Under the pieces are notes generated by a model, which saw nothing but the letters and a program-made list of their open reading frames with translations, was not told the DNA's origin and made no database searches. From DATEMK01 sp035275625 (GTDB taxonomy: Bacteria > Bacteroidota > Bacteroidia > AKYH767-A > OLB10): DNA of 18,140 bases. Positions 1 through 7,099 of the stretch are shown piece by piece. The position numbers were made by a program, and so were the translations under genes. Location of the stretch: the NCBI GenBank assembly GCA_035275625.1, contig DATEMK010000013.1, forward strand, positions 1-18,140. Direction: 5' to 3'. Position 1 is the stretch's first letter. Each line of letters begins with the position of its first letter.

Positions 1-347
1 CTGAAAATATTTTTTTCCGATTCCGGGCTGAAATCAAGAATACTCTCAAATACACATTCTCTGAATAACAAAGGCACTTTTATTATTGAATGTGTATTGT
101 CCTGGCCGCGTGAAATAAGAGAATCCATAAGACCTAAACTCACATCTTCGTTGAAAAAAAGATTTTCTATATAATGTCCTTTTTTTAACTCACTAATCCA
201 TACCGGAATTTGTTCCTTTTTTGCTTTAATCTCGGCAAATTGATCATACGCCTCACCCTGACATGAAGCTTTTATATTCAAAAAAAGAAATACGGAAACT
301 AATACTAACATAAATGATTCAGGGTGAAGATGTTTTTGAGCTTTCAT
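1..347 (-). CDS. Secreted hypothetical protein, 5' part only (runs off left edge)
   Basis: An open reading frame on the minus strand starts with ATG at 347 and is still open at base 1, giving 115 visible codons. The product begins MKAQKHLHPESF and continues with a hydrophobic stretch (about residues 13-25, MLVLVSVFLFLNI) followed by KASCQGE. That is a plausible Sec signal, although the bases of a strict lipobox are not met. The visible mature part is mostly hydrophilic. It ends in a segment (KVPLLFRECVFESILDFSPE) with a spacing of hydrophobic and Cys/Phe residues that loosely recalls pentapeptide-repeat proteins; this is a weak impression only. An in-frame ATG at 389 would add 14 residues and would overlap the stop of a small upstream ORF in an ATGA arrangement. 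I chose 347 because it gives the more normal signal peptide. I do not recognise the family. Confidence 0.6.
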   Translation of the reverse strand, partial: MKAQKHLHPESFMLVLVSVFLFLNIKASCQGEAYDQFAEIKAKKEQIPVWISELKKGHYIENLFFNEDVSLGLMDSLISRGQDNTHSIIKVPLLFRECVFESILDFSPESEKNIF

Positions 348-385
348 GTTTTCAAATAAATTGAGCCTTGCCGGCTTATTTAATT

Positions 386-535
386 TCATTTATAATTTTT
401 GTTAATCTCAATTGCAGGTTGCAAATCGCCCTTAGGGTCATTTACAACGAGGATGTATGCACTTAGTTTGGTGTTTTTCTTCAATGGAGTATGAAGATGG
501 TTAGGCTGGTAAAATGCAAACAATCCCTCAAACAT
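386..535 (-). CDS. Possible small protein, 49 residues, unknown function
   Basis: A 49-codon ORF runs from ATG at 535 to TGA at 386. An in-frame stop lies 12 bases upstream of the ATG, so the ORF cannot be longer. The product starts MFEGLFAFYQ and ends with DLQPAIEINKNYK. Amino acid use looks protein-like (KLSAYILVVNDPKGD), with no signal peptide and no motif I recognise. Its stop overlaps an in-frame upstream ATG (389) of the neighbouring secreted-protein gene as ATGA, the arrangement used for translational coupling. It could be a genuine short gene, the remnant of a longer decayed gene, or chance. No promoter box of the TAnnTTTG type is evident just upstream. Confidence 0.3.
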   Translation of the reverse strand: MFEGLFAFYQPNHLHTPLKKNTKLSAYILVVNDPKGDLQPAIEINKNYK

Positions 536-881
536 AATAACTTTATTTTATTTTAAAAACAATTTTTCATTTTTTTTCATTAAGAAAAGCCGGAAAAGCG
601 GGAAATGTATTGCCGATTCAATACGGGGACACCGATAGGCTTGATTTAATTTTTGAATTACGCATGCTGCAATTAGAGTTTTTATTGTTGTTTAACTTTC
701 TTTATTTTTAAAATATATGTTCGGGCGGGGTGAACTATTTTACAACGGGACCAGGGGACAAATAAAAACGCGGTGAAATTAATATACACTTTTCAATAAA
801 TGTATTGCGGGTTTTACGTAGTTTTTTTTAAAAACAGGTAAAAAAGCTAAAAAAACGACTTAATTGTTTAACCGGAAAGTT
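536..881. other. A+T-rich intergenic stretch without a convincing gene
   Basis: These 346 bases are rich in A and T runs. They hold no ORF with a start codon and protein-like composition that I would support on either strand, and no tRNA-like or hairpin-plus-T-tract structure. On the minus strand the part next to the response regulator gene has several T runs after its stop codon, which might help transcription end there, but I see no stem before them. Confidence 0.5.
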
Positions 882-1547
882 TCAGTCGGCTGAATTGTCG
901 GTAATGATGCGGTTACGAAGGGCGTATTTAATTAATCCTACGATGGTGTGCACGTTGGCTTTTTGAAACATATTCTGGCGGTGCGTTTCAACAGTTCGTT
1001 CGGAAATATCAAGTTCCGTTGAAATGTTTTTATTAGTCATGTCCTTCCACATGAGCCGGAGGATTTCGTTTTCACGGTCAGAAAAAGGAGAATCACCCTG
1101 CGAAAGATTTTCAACTGCTTTGTCAATCAGGTACTGTGAAACTTCAGGAGTGAAATAATGCCTGCCGGTAAATATTTTTTCTACTGCTGTTTCAATTTCC
1201 TGGAGCGAGGTGTTTTTGAGCAGGTAACCATCAATGCCGCTTTCCACCATAGTGAGCACAGATGCGCAATCGTCATAGAGCGAGATACCGATGATTTTTA
1301 CATCCGGGAACTGTTTTTTAATTTTAACGGTACACGCAGATCCATCCATCACAGGCATCCGGTAATCCATAAAAATAAGGTGATGGGGATATTCCTGCAT
1401 GGCAGTGAGGGCTTCTTTTCCGTTCCATGCGTGGGTGATTTTGCCGATAAACTCAAGCTTCGCCAGAACGGACTCCAGCCCGTTATGATAGATCTCGTTA
1501 TCATCAGTTATGATGACATCAATCTTTGATTTAAACGTAAAAGACAT
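882..1547 (-). CDS. NarL/FixJ-family response regulator with LuxR-type HTH
   Basis: This 221-residue two-component response regulator would be phosphorylated on an aspartate by a sensor kinase and then bind DNA. The receiver domain spans about residues 9-128, with the acidic pair D15/D16, the phospho-acceptor D61 in FMDYRMP, a Ser at 89 in the switch position and the conserved K111. A LuxR-type helix-turn-helix occupies about residues 152-215 (SDRENEILRLM, then ISERTVETHRQNMFQKANV). Length and domain order are normal for the NarL family. The ATG at 1547 gives a short, normal N-terminus. No histidine kinase gene is adjacent in the window, so partner and target genes are unknown. The gene is divergent from the ComF-like gene, with about 120 bases between them that must hold both promoters. 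Confidence 0.93.
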   Translation of the reverse strand: MSFTFKSKIDVIITDDNEIYHNGLESVLAKLEFIGKITHAWNGKEALTAMQEYPHHLIFMDYRMPVMDGSACTVKIKKQFPDVKIIGISLYDDCASVLTMVESGIDGYLLKNTSLQEIETAVEKIFTGRHYFTPEVSQYLIDKAVENLSQGDSPFSDRENEILRLMWKDMTNKNISTELDISERTVETHRQNMFQKANVHTIVGLIKYALRNRIITDNSAD

Positions 1548-1590
1548 TGTTCTATGACACGAAGCGGGATGTTAAAAGCAAAGGGGGAGA

Positions 1591-1598
1591 CAAATGTA
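1591..1598 (-). promoter_or_regulatory. Possible -7 box (TACATTTG) for the response regulator gene
   Basis: On the minus strand the sequence reads TACATTTG, a match to the Bacteroidota -7 consensus TAnnTTTG. It would give a leader of roughly 35-40 bases before the ATG at 1547. I see no TTG at the expected distance for the -33 element, so support is limited. Confidence 0.35.
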
Positions 1599-1667
1599 AT
1601 AATATTTAATTTGAAACTATAGCTTCAAATCAGTTTCTTTTGATTTAGATTAATTTTTATTTTTGAC

Positions 1668-2363
1668 ATGATGAAAACACTTCTCAATGGTTTTGCAGGG
1701 CTTTTCTATCCCCGGATTTGCCAGGCATGCGGAAACAGTTTGTTTAAAGGAGAGGAGATTATCTGCACTTTTTGCATGTATCATTTACCAAAAACAAATT
1801 ATCATGAAGATGATGATAATCCTGTTATCAGGCGCTTTTGGGGGAAGGTGAATATAAGCGCTGCTTCATCTTGTTATTTTTTTAATAAAGGTCAAAAAGT
1901 ACAAAAGCTGGTCCACCGGTTAAAATATAAAGGGCAAAAAGAAATCGGTTTAAAAATAGGTGAATTATACGGGCATGAACTGGCTAAAAACGGGATATTC
2001 TGCTCAGCCGATTTAATAGTACCGGTTCCGTTGCATAAATCACGGTTAAGAACAAGAGGATATAATCAAAGTGATTTTTTTGCAAAGGGGCTTTCTGCTG
2101 CAATGAACATTCCTGCTGAAACAACTTTGCTGGTCAGAAATAAAAAAACGGAAACTCAAACTAAGAAAAACCGGTTTTCAAGATGGCAAAATGTGAGCGA
2201 AGTTTTTTCGGTGATAGCAAAAAAAACTATTGAAGGCAAACATTTTCTCCTCGTGGATGATGTCATCACCACCGGTTCCACGCTTACCGCATGCGCAGAA
2301 GTTTTGCTCAGGCATAAAGACACCAAAGTGAGCATTGCTTCCATTGCTTATGCTTATCATTGA
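1668..2363 (+). CDS. ComF family protein (amidophosphoribosyltransferase-like)
   Basis: This 231-residue protein belongs to the ComF/GntX family, which combines a zinc-binding N-terminus with a phosphoribosyltransferase fold and is linked in other bacteria to DNA uptake. Four cysteines, C18, C21, C33 and C36, form two CxxC pairs near the N-terminus. The middle carries the family motif VPVPLHKSRLRTRGYNQS (about 118-135). The PRPP-binding loop LVDDVITTGST lies at 195-205. Length is normal. The gene begins ATGATG (1668 and 1671); either could be the start. A TATTTTTG sequence at 1658-1665 matches the Bacteroidota -7 box but is so close that transcription from it would begin at or inside the start codon. 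The methionine sulfoxide reductase gene follows after 57 bases and may be co-transcribed. Confidence 0.9.
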   Translation: MMKTLLNGFAGLFYPRICQACGNSLFKGEEIICTFCMYHLPKTNYHEDDDNPVIRRFWGKVNISAASSCYFFNKGQKVQKLVHRLKYKGQKEIGLKIGELYGHELAKNGIFCSADLIVPVPLHKSRLRTRGYNQSDFFAKGLSAAMNIPAETTLLVRNKKTETQTKKNRFSRWQNVSEVFSVIAKKTIEGKHFLLVDDVITTGSTLTACAEVLLRHKDTKVSIASIAYAYH

Positions 2364-2420
2364 GGAATGATGTACAATGTACGATTCGAAATAAACAACT
2401 GAATCAGCGATTTACTCAAA

Positions 2421-2924
2421 ATGACAGAAGAAATAATTATTCCGGAAAAAGATGCAGCAAAAAAAGAAAAGTATGAATCGCTCATTCCACAGGTAAAGGC
2501 TTTGGTGGAAGGTGAAAGTGATTTGATTGCCAATGTTGCCAATATGCTTGCTGCCTTAAAAGAAGGAATGGGTTTCTTATGGATGGGAGTTTATTTTGTT
2601 AAAGAAAATAAAAAAGGCGAAAAAGAATTAGTGCTCGGTCCGTTCCAGGGCCCGGTTGCCTGTTCACGAATTCAATATGGAAAAGGAGTGTGCGGAGCAT
2701 GCTGGAAAGAAAAAAAAGTAATTATTGTCCCTGATGTGAATAAGTTTCCCGGGCATATTGCCTGCAGCTCGCTCTCGCGTTCTGAGATTGTTTTACCAAT
2801 CATAAAAAACAATGAAGTAGCAATGGTGCTTGACGTGGACAGCGAACAGCTTTCAAACTTTGATGAAACCGACAGCAAATACCTTCAGCAAATCGTGAAA
2901 TTAACGGAAGGAATGCTGAAATAA
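2421..2924 (+). CDS. msrC: Free methionine-(R)-sulfoxide reductase (GAF domain)
   Basis: This 167-residue, single GAF-domain enzyme should reduce free methionine-R-sulfoxide to methionine in the cytoplasm, a repair step in oxidative stress. The three cysteines known to act in the E. coli enzyme (84, 94, 118) appear here with identical spacing as C81 (VACSRI), C91 (GKGVCGAC) and C115 (GHIACSS). They are followed by the conserved SRSEIVLPI and the acidic VLDVDSE segment that lines the substrate pocket. An extra cysteine, C94, is present. The length matches the family. The start at 2421 gives a charged leader of about 25 residues that is somewhat lysine/glutamate-rich but plausible. It lies on the same strand as the ComF-like gene 57 bases upstream and the lipoprotein gene about 50 bases downstream. 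Confidence 0.92.
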   Translation: MTEEIIIPEKDAAKKEKYESLIPQVKALVEGESDLIANVANMLAALKEGMGFLWMGVYFVKENKKGEKELVLGPFQGPVACSRIQYGKGVCGACWKEKKVIIVPDVNKFPGHIACSSLSRSEIVLPIIKNNEVAMVLDVDSEQLSNFDETDSKYLQQIVKLTEGMLK

Positions 2925-2974
2925 TTTTTTCTGCCCTTTATTCTTTTCATATTTGCTTTTTAAATGAAAACTCA

Positions 2975-4615
2975 TTGAATCAAAAATTCTTTCTAAGCCA
3001 TTGTTTATGTTTTTGCAGGCAGCTTATTTTTACATCTGTGTTGTTTTTACTTTTTTCCTGTGCTAACCGGGTAATACCATCCGGAGGTGAGAAAGATGTG
3101 ATCCCGCCCAAAATTATTTCTTCTTCACCGGAAAATTATTCTGTTAATTTTGATAAGAAAGAAATTGAAGTGGAATTTGACGAATTTATTCAATTGACTG
3201 ATTTGAACAAGCAGCTTATTATTTCACCCCTCATAGACCCCTTACCGGAAATCACCACAAACAAAAAATCATTAAGAATAAAATTTGATAACCCGCTGAA
3301 GGAAAACACCACTTATACATTCAATTTCGGAAGCGCTATTGCCGATGTGCACGAAAAAAACATATTTGAAAATTTCCTTTTGGTTTTTTCAACAGGTGAT
3401 TATCTTGATTCGCTCTCTGTTTCGGGAAAGGTGGTCAATGCAGAAAACCTGGTAACTGAAAAAGGGATTCTTGTTATGTTGTATAACGAAAACGAGGATT
3501 CGGTTCCTTATAAAAAGGTACCTGATTATTTTGCAAAAACAGATAGTTCGGGAAAATATGAAATTAATAATATCAGCAGCGGTTCGTTTAAAATTTTTGC
3601 GCTGAAAGACAAAAACAGCAATTACCTTTACGATACACCTGATGAAACAATCGCTTTTTCAGATTCACTGGTTGTAATGAGCGATTCAGCCAAAAAAGAT
3701 TTGAAGCTTTTTACAAATCCGCCTGGTAAAATCAGGTTGAAAAATTCACTTACTGAAGAACGCGGCAGGCTGAGATTAAACTTTAATTCGCGCGCTGAAG
3801 ATATTACAGTGAAAGCAATTTCAATCGAAAAAAAACCCTGGCAGCTCGAAGAATATTCCACAGGCAAAGATACCCTCATACTTTGGATGAGTGATACCAC
3901 ACTGGATTCAATGAAAGTAGCTTTGCTGCAAAATGAGCAGCCGTTTGACACGGCATTGTTTGTTTTGAAAAGAAACTCTTCGGGAAAAGGGCTCCCGGGA
4001 AAAACTTTTTTATTTAGTTCAAACGTATCTGCCGGAACTCTTGATCCGGGAAAAGAACCGATGCTGATGTTTACCCACCCTGTAGAACATACGGATGAAA
4101 GTAAAATTATTTTCAGGAAAGATTCAGTTATTTCTTCAGGAGTTAAAATCAATTTTTCTGATTCCGTAAAAAGAAACCTGGTAATGAAATATAACTGGAA
4201 AGAGAATGAGCATTATGAACTTATCTTTTTGCCGGGAGCATTTAAAGATATTTTTAATGTGGAAAATGATACGGCAAAATTTTCTTTCCGGCTTAAACCG
4301 GTAACGGAATTCGGAAGTGTTTTGCTGAAAATAAAAACAGATGAAAAAAGCGCGAATTACATTGTTCAGCTTGTGAATGATAAAGATCAGATGATTCGCG
4401 AAAAGAACATTACTTCATCCGGTGTTATTAATTTTGAATTTTTAATTCCCGGAACCTACCAGGTTAAAATAATTTATGATGACAACAAAAATAACAGGTG
4501 GGATGCCGGAAATTATCTAAAGAAAATTCAGCCTGAAAATGTAGTTTACTATAAAGAAAAAATAACCGTCCGCGCCAATTGGGACCTGGAGCAGGAATGG
4601 GATCTGAAAAAATAA
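2975..4615 (+). CDS. Ig-like domain lipoprotein, probably outer-membrane or periplasmic
   Basis: This is a 546-residue predicted lipoprotein. The N-terminal signal has a hydrophobic core (about 17-28) ending in the lipobox LLFSC, with the lipidated cysteine at 29. The next part (about 35-140) resembles a bacterial Ig-like domain (Big_5/SbsA type), including DVIPPKI, EVEFDEFIQL and the strand motif TYTFNFGSAIADVHE. A second region (about 145-240) looks like a carboxypeptidase-regulatory-like or transthyretin-like fold (FKIFALKDKNSNYLYD). The tail again holds a DDNKNNRWD motif of that type. No catalytic site is visible. The only start giving the signal peptide is TTG at 2975; an ATG at 2964 is out of frame and stops after four codons. 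Addition of one A to the AAAA run after that ATG would join the frames. RidA follows 27 bases downstream. Confidence 0.82.
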   Translation: MNQKFFLSHCLCFCRQLIFTSVLFLLFSCANRVIPSGGEKDVIPPKIISSSPENYSVNFDKKEIEVEFDEFIQLTDLNKQLIISPLIDPLPEITTNKKSLRIKFDNPLKENTTYTFNFGSAIADVHEKNIFENFLLVFSTGDYLDSLSVSGKVVNAENLVTEKGILVMLYNENEDSVPYKKVPDYFAKTDSSGKYEINNISSGSFKIFALKDKNSNYLYDTPDETIAFSDSLVVMSDSAKKDLKLFTNPPGKIRLKNSLTEERGRLRLNFNSRAEDITVKAISIEKKPWQLEEYSTGKDTLILWMSDTTLDSMKVALLQNEQPFDTALFVLKRNSSGKGLPGKTFLFSSNVSAGTLDPGKEPMLMFTHPVEHTDESKIIFRKDSVISSGVKINFSDSVKRNLVMKYNWKENEHYELIFLPGAFKDIFNVENDTAKFSFRLKPVTEFGSVLLKIKTDEKSANYIVQLVNDKDQMIREKNITSSGVINFEFLIPGTYQVKIIYDDNKNNRWDAGNYLKKIQPENVVYYKEKITVRANWDLEQEWDLKK

Positions 4616-4642
4616 ATTTATTTGGCTTAAACCTCTGAAAAA

Positions 4643-5062
4643 ATGTCTCAAGAAGAAAATGTTAACTCAAAAAAAGCCCCTGAACCTGTGGGTTTATATC
4701 CGCATGCAAAGCGGGTGGGTAATCTCCTGTTCCTTTCGGGGGTTGGTCCGCGCGAACGCGGGACAAAGAAAATTCCGGGCGTTGAATTGGATGATAACGG
4801 AAAAATAATTTCTTACGACATCGAAGCACAATGTCATTCTGTTTTCAGAAATGTAAAATACATTCTTGAGGACGCAGGCAGCAGCTGGGATAAAATTGCG
4901 GACGTAACTGTTTTTCTCACCAATATGAAAGACGATTTTCAAAAATATAATAAGCTCTGGGCAGAATATTTCAAAGAAAATCCTCCGTGCAGAACAACCA
5001 TCGAAATTAATTGTTTACCAACACCAATTGCGATTGAACTCAAAGTAATTGCAACCATTTAA
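4643..5062 (+). CDS. RidA-family deaminase, 2-aminomuconate-deaminase-like
   Basis: This is a 139-residue member of the RidA/YjgF/UK114 family, small trimeric enzymes that hydrolyse enamines and imines. The catalytic arginine is R117 in PCRTTIEI, with the glutamate E121 that follows it in the family. The ending LPTPIAIELKVIATI is the usual last strand. The N-terminal part KAPEPVGLYPHAKRVGNLLF followed by LSGVGPRERGTK is unlike housekeeping RidA. From memory it resembles 2-aminomuconate deaminases of tryptophan and aminophenol breakdown, so that is a possible role. No other kynurenine-pathway gene is present in the window. The gene starts 27 bases after the lipoprotein gene and probably shares its transcript. 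Confidence 0.85.
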   Translation: MSQEENVNSKKAPEPVGLYPHAKRVGNLLFLSGVGPRERGTKKIPGVELDDNGKIISYDIEAQCHSVFRNVKYILEDAGSSWDKIADVTVFLTNMKDDFQKYNKLWAEYFKENPPCRTTIEINCLPTPIAIELKVIATI

Positions 5063-5189
5063 TAAATTCTGATATTCCATTCAGTGCAACTTTTTTATAT
5101 TCCAACGCCTCTTATAGTTAAGCCCAACGATAAACCGGTTCTATAGTCTCAAAAAATATTCATAACTTTCAAACCAAAATTTTATTTCT

Positions 5190-6398
5190 ATGAACAAAAA
5201 GATTTACTTCACTTCATTATTGTTTGCACTAACTGTAAGCGCCTCGGCAGATTACTGGACCCAAAAAGCCGATTTACCGGGACAGGGGAGGGCTGATGGA
5301 TGCGGGTTTTCAATCGGCACCAAAGGTTATATAGGCACCGGCTACGTTACCGGCTATACGAAAGACTGGTATGAATATGATCCTGCAACGAATGGCTGGA
5401 TACAGAAAGCAGATTATGGTGGAGCTCCGAATGTTGAATCTGCATCTTTTTCTATTGACACATTGGGATACATACTGCCTGCACCGACAGGAAATGATTT
5501 CTGGCAATTTGACCCTGTTGCAAATACATGGACACAAAAAGCAATATTTCCCGGTCAGCAACGGCAGGCGGCTGTGACATTTGTTATAAACGGAATGGGA
5601 TACATCTGCAGCGGGGCTTCATCGTCTTTGGGAGGTTCCATGAACGATTTGTGGGAATATGATCCGGTATTAAATGTTTGGACTGCAAAAGCAAACCTTC
5701 CGGGAGCCGCACGTCATTATGCTGCGGGGTTTGCAGTTGGCGATAAAGGATACATCGGAACAGGTTACAGCACCGTTACCGGTAGCAGTTTGTCAGATTT
5801 CTGGGAATGGGATCAATTGACAGACTCGTGGTTGCAAAAAGCAAATTTTCCCGGAGGAGCACGTTATGAAGACACTGGTTTTTCTATTGGTAATTTTGGC
5901 TATCTCGGAACCGGATATACTCCTTCACCTAACGCTCAGATATGGAAATATGATCCTGTTAATGATACCTGGACACCTATTGCGGATTTTGGCGGTGGTG
6001 TTCGTGTAGAGAATGTCAGTTTTTCAATTGGCAGCTTAGGTTACCTTGGCACAGGCTGGGATGGTGTAAATTTCAGGTATGATTTCTGGGAATATCATCC
6101 TGAAGACAGTACGACCGGAGTAAATGAGTCTGATCCCGATAGTTATCAGGACGGTTTGAAGTTTGAAGTTTATCCTAACCCGGCAAATGAGACATTAGTT
6201 ATCAGCTATGGCTCACCTGGTGAAGGGCAATTAACAATTATAAACGCTCAAGGCGAAAAAGTTTATTTCGAAAAACTCGAACCAGGAAATTCAGAACGCG
6301 AAACAAAAATTGATCTCACCAGCTTTGCAAAAGGAATTTATTTTGTTGAAGTAAATAAGGGAAAAGAAAAAGCGGTGAAGAAATTTTTGAAAGAATAA
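5190..6398 (+). CDS. Secreted six-repeat Kelch protein with T9SS sorting domain
   Basis: This is a 402-residue exported protein. A signal peptide (1-20, cleavage after SASA) is followed by six Kelch-type repeats of 44-50 residues. Each is marked by a tryptophan in the pattern WxxKAxxPG (W23, W70, W114, W164, W214, W261) and a later GYIGTGY and FWEYDP. Six repeats would form a six-bladed beta-propeller, with the C-terminal strand near FWEYHPE (299-304) closing the first blade. After a short linker, residues 324-402 form a type A T9SS C-terminal sorting domain (FEVYPNPANETL, then GIYFVEV and a final KKFLKE). The protein is therefore likely exported across the outer membrane and either released or attached to the surface. 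No enzyme motif is seen; a binding or structural role is an inference. Its own promoter was not recognised, and a strong terminator follows. Confidence 0.9.
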   Translation: MNKKIYFTSLLFALTVSASADYWTQKADLPGQGRADGCGFSIGTKGYIGTGYVTGYTKDWYEYDPATNGWIQKADYGGAPNVESASFSIDTLGYILPAPTGNDFWQFDPVANTWTQKAIFPGQQRQAAVTFVINGMGYICSGASSSLGGSMNDLWEYDPVLNVWTAKANLPGAARHYAAGFAVGDKGYIGTGYSTVTGSSLSDFWEWDQLTDSWLQKANFPGGARYEDTGFSIGNFGYLGTGYTPSPNAQIWKYDPVNDTWTPIADFGGGVRVENVSFSIGSLGYLGTGWDGVNFRYDFWEYHPEDSTTGVNESDPDSYQDGLKFEVYPNPANETLVISYGSPGEGQLTIINAQGEKVYFEKLEPGNSERETKIDLTSFAKGIYFVEVNKGKEKAVKKFLKE

Positions 6399-6404
6399 AA
6401 ATAT

Positions 6405-6426
6405 CCTTGCCGTTTATTCCGGCAGG
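6405..6426 (+). repeat. Short hairpin between Kelch gene and terminator
   Basis: The arms CTTGCCG (6406-6412) and CGGCAGG (6420-6426) pair over seven positions with one G-T pair, around a seven-base loop. No T run follows, so it is not a terminator itself, but it could protect the 3' end of the Kelch transcript. Confidence 0.4.
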
Positions 6427-6447
6427 TTCCCCGGGTTTATCCGCAAC

Positions 6448-6479
6448 AAAACGTTCCTGTCTCCGGGAACGTTTTTTTT
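6448..6479 (+). terminator. Rho-independent terminator after the Kelch/T9SS gene
   Basis: The arms AAAACGTTCC (6448-6457) and GGAACGTTTT (6466-6475) are perfect complements around an eight-base loop, and the second arm runs into eight T (6472-6479). This is the clearest terminator in the window and separates the Kelch gene from the next gene. Confidence 0.9.
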
Positions 6480-6534
6480 GTAGCTTTTGTTGTGAAACAA
6501 AAATCAAAAAACCGCGTTAAAAATCCCATTAAGC

Positions 6535-6542
6535 TATCTTTG
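6535..6542 (+). promoter_or_regulatory. Bacteroidota -7 box TATCTTTG before the TonB-like gene
   Basis: TATCTTTG matches the -7 consensus TAnnTTTG exactly and ends four bases before the ATG at 6547. Because transcription usually starts about 4-7 bases downstream of this box, the mRNA would have almost no leader. No clear TTG lies at the -33 position. It follows directly after a strong terminator, which fits a separate transcription unit. Confidence 0.55.
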
Positions 6543-6546
6543 CATT

Positions 6547-6978
6547 ATGAAAAAAACGATCATCATTTTATTTTTAGTTTTTTGCGGCAGCAGCCGTTTA
6601 TTTGCGCAAACTGATTTACCGGCATCGGCAAAAAGCAACGTTGAAATCGCTCCTGATATCCTTGCCAAATACCCGGGAGGCACGGATTTACTTTACAAGT
6701 TTTTCAACAATAATATCACCTTCAAATCCGAAGATATTGAAGCCTCCATATTGGGTGAATTGGTGCTGACATTTATTGTGGACACCAATGGAAAAATTTC
6801 GGGTATCGAGTTAAAAAAAGGAATCAATTCCCATATTAATTCGGAGATCATTCGTATCGTAAAATCAATGCCTGCATGGATTCCGGCACAAACACATGGC
6901 AGACTGGTAAATTCAAGGTACAGTATTTTTCTGCTGATTGACGCAGCGAAACTGAATGTTGCACCCATGTTCAATTGA
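6547..6978 (+). CDS. Secreted protein with stand-alone TonB C-terminal-like domain
   Basis: This 143-residue protein has a signal peptide (1-20, cleavage before QTDLP) and a domain that matches the Bacteroidota form of the TonB C-terminal region. The recognisable elements are YPGGTDLLYKFFNNNI (about 42-57), LGELVLTFIVDTNGKISGIE (69-88) and VKSMPAWIPAQTHGRLVNSR (105-124). The family pattern in energy-transducing proteins is FPGG, then GxVxVxFVVDxxGxV, then VKxMPxWxPGxxxGxPV. The proline-rich spacer and N-terminal membrane anchor of a true TonB are missing, so it cannot span the periplasm while anchored in the inner membrane. It is probably a soluble periplasmic relative rather than an energy transducer. 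The final residues after SIFLLID are short and differ from the usual family ending. Confidence 0.8.
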   Translation: MKKTIIILFLVFCGSSRLFAQTDLPASAKSNVEIAPDILAKYPGGTDLLYKFFNNNITFKSEDIEASILGELVLTFIVDTNGKISGIELKKGINSHINSEIIRIVKSMPAWIPAQTHGRLVNSRYSIFLLIDAAKLNVAPMFN

Positions 6979-7017
6979 ATTTTTCTTTTATGATCTGCAG
7001 GGTGTGAATAATAAATG

Positions 7018-7091
7018 ATTGAGTTATTAAGTTATTAAGAAATTTTACTGTTCATTTGTGGAGCATTATCTCCATAAACAGATAACTCAAT
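7018..7091. repeat. Intergenic inverted repeat, ATTGAGTTAT arms
   Basis: ATTGAGTTAT (7018-7027) and its exact complement ATAACTCAAT (7082-7091) flank 54 bases just before the flippase start codon. The left arm is followed by a second GTTATTAAG unit. The arms resemble those of the repeat at 17158-17222. Confidence 0.5.
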
Positions 7092-7099
7092 AATAACAT

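Noticed and set aside
580..710. Plus-strand open stretch with protein-like piece (PIQYGDTDRLDLIFEL)
   Set aside because: No start codon upstream in frame before A/T runs, short, and ends in low-complexity Leu/Phe; could be a gene relic but support is too thin.
1158..1529. 123-codon plus-strand reading frame opposite the response regulator
   Set aside because: Antisense to a gene with all family residues intact; product composition (Phe/His-rich) is typical of a shadow frame.
2368..2392. TGTACAATGTACG palindromic sequence between the ComF and msrC genes
   Set aside because: Very short and without a T run or longer arms; not enough to call a regulatory site or terminator.
3628..4152. 174-codon minus-strand reading frame inside the Ig-like lipoprotein gene
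   Set aside because: Serine-rich, low-information shadow of the real plus-strand gene; no motif and no upstream signal.
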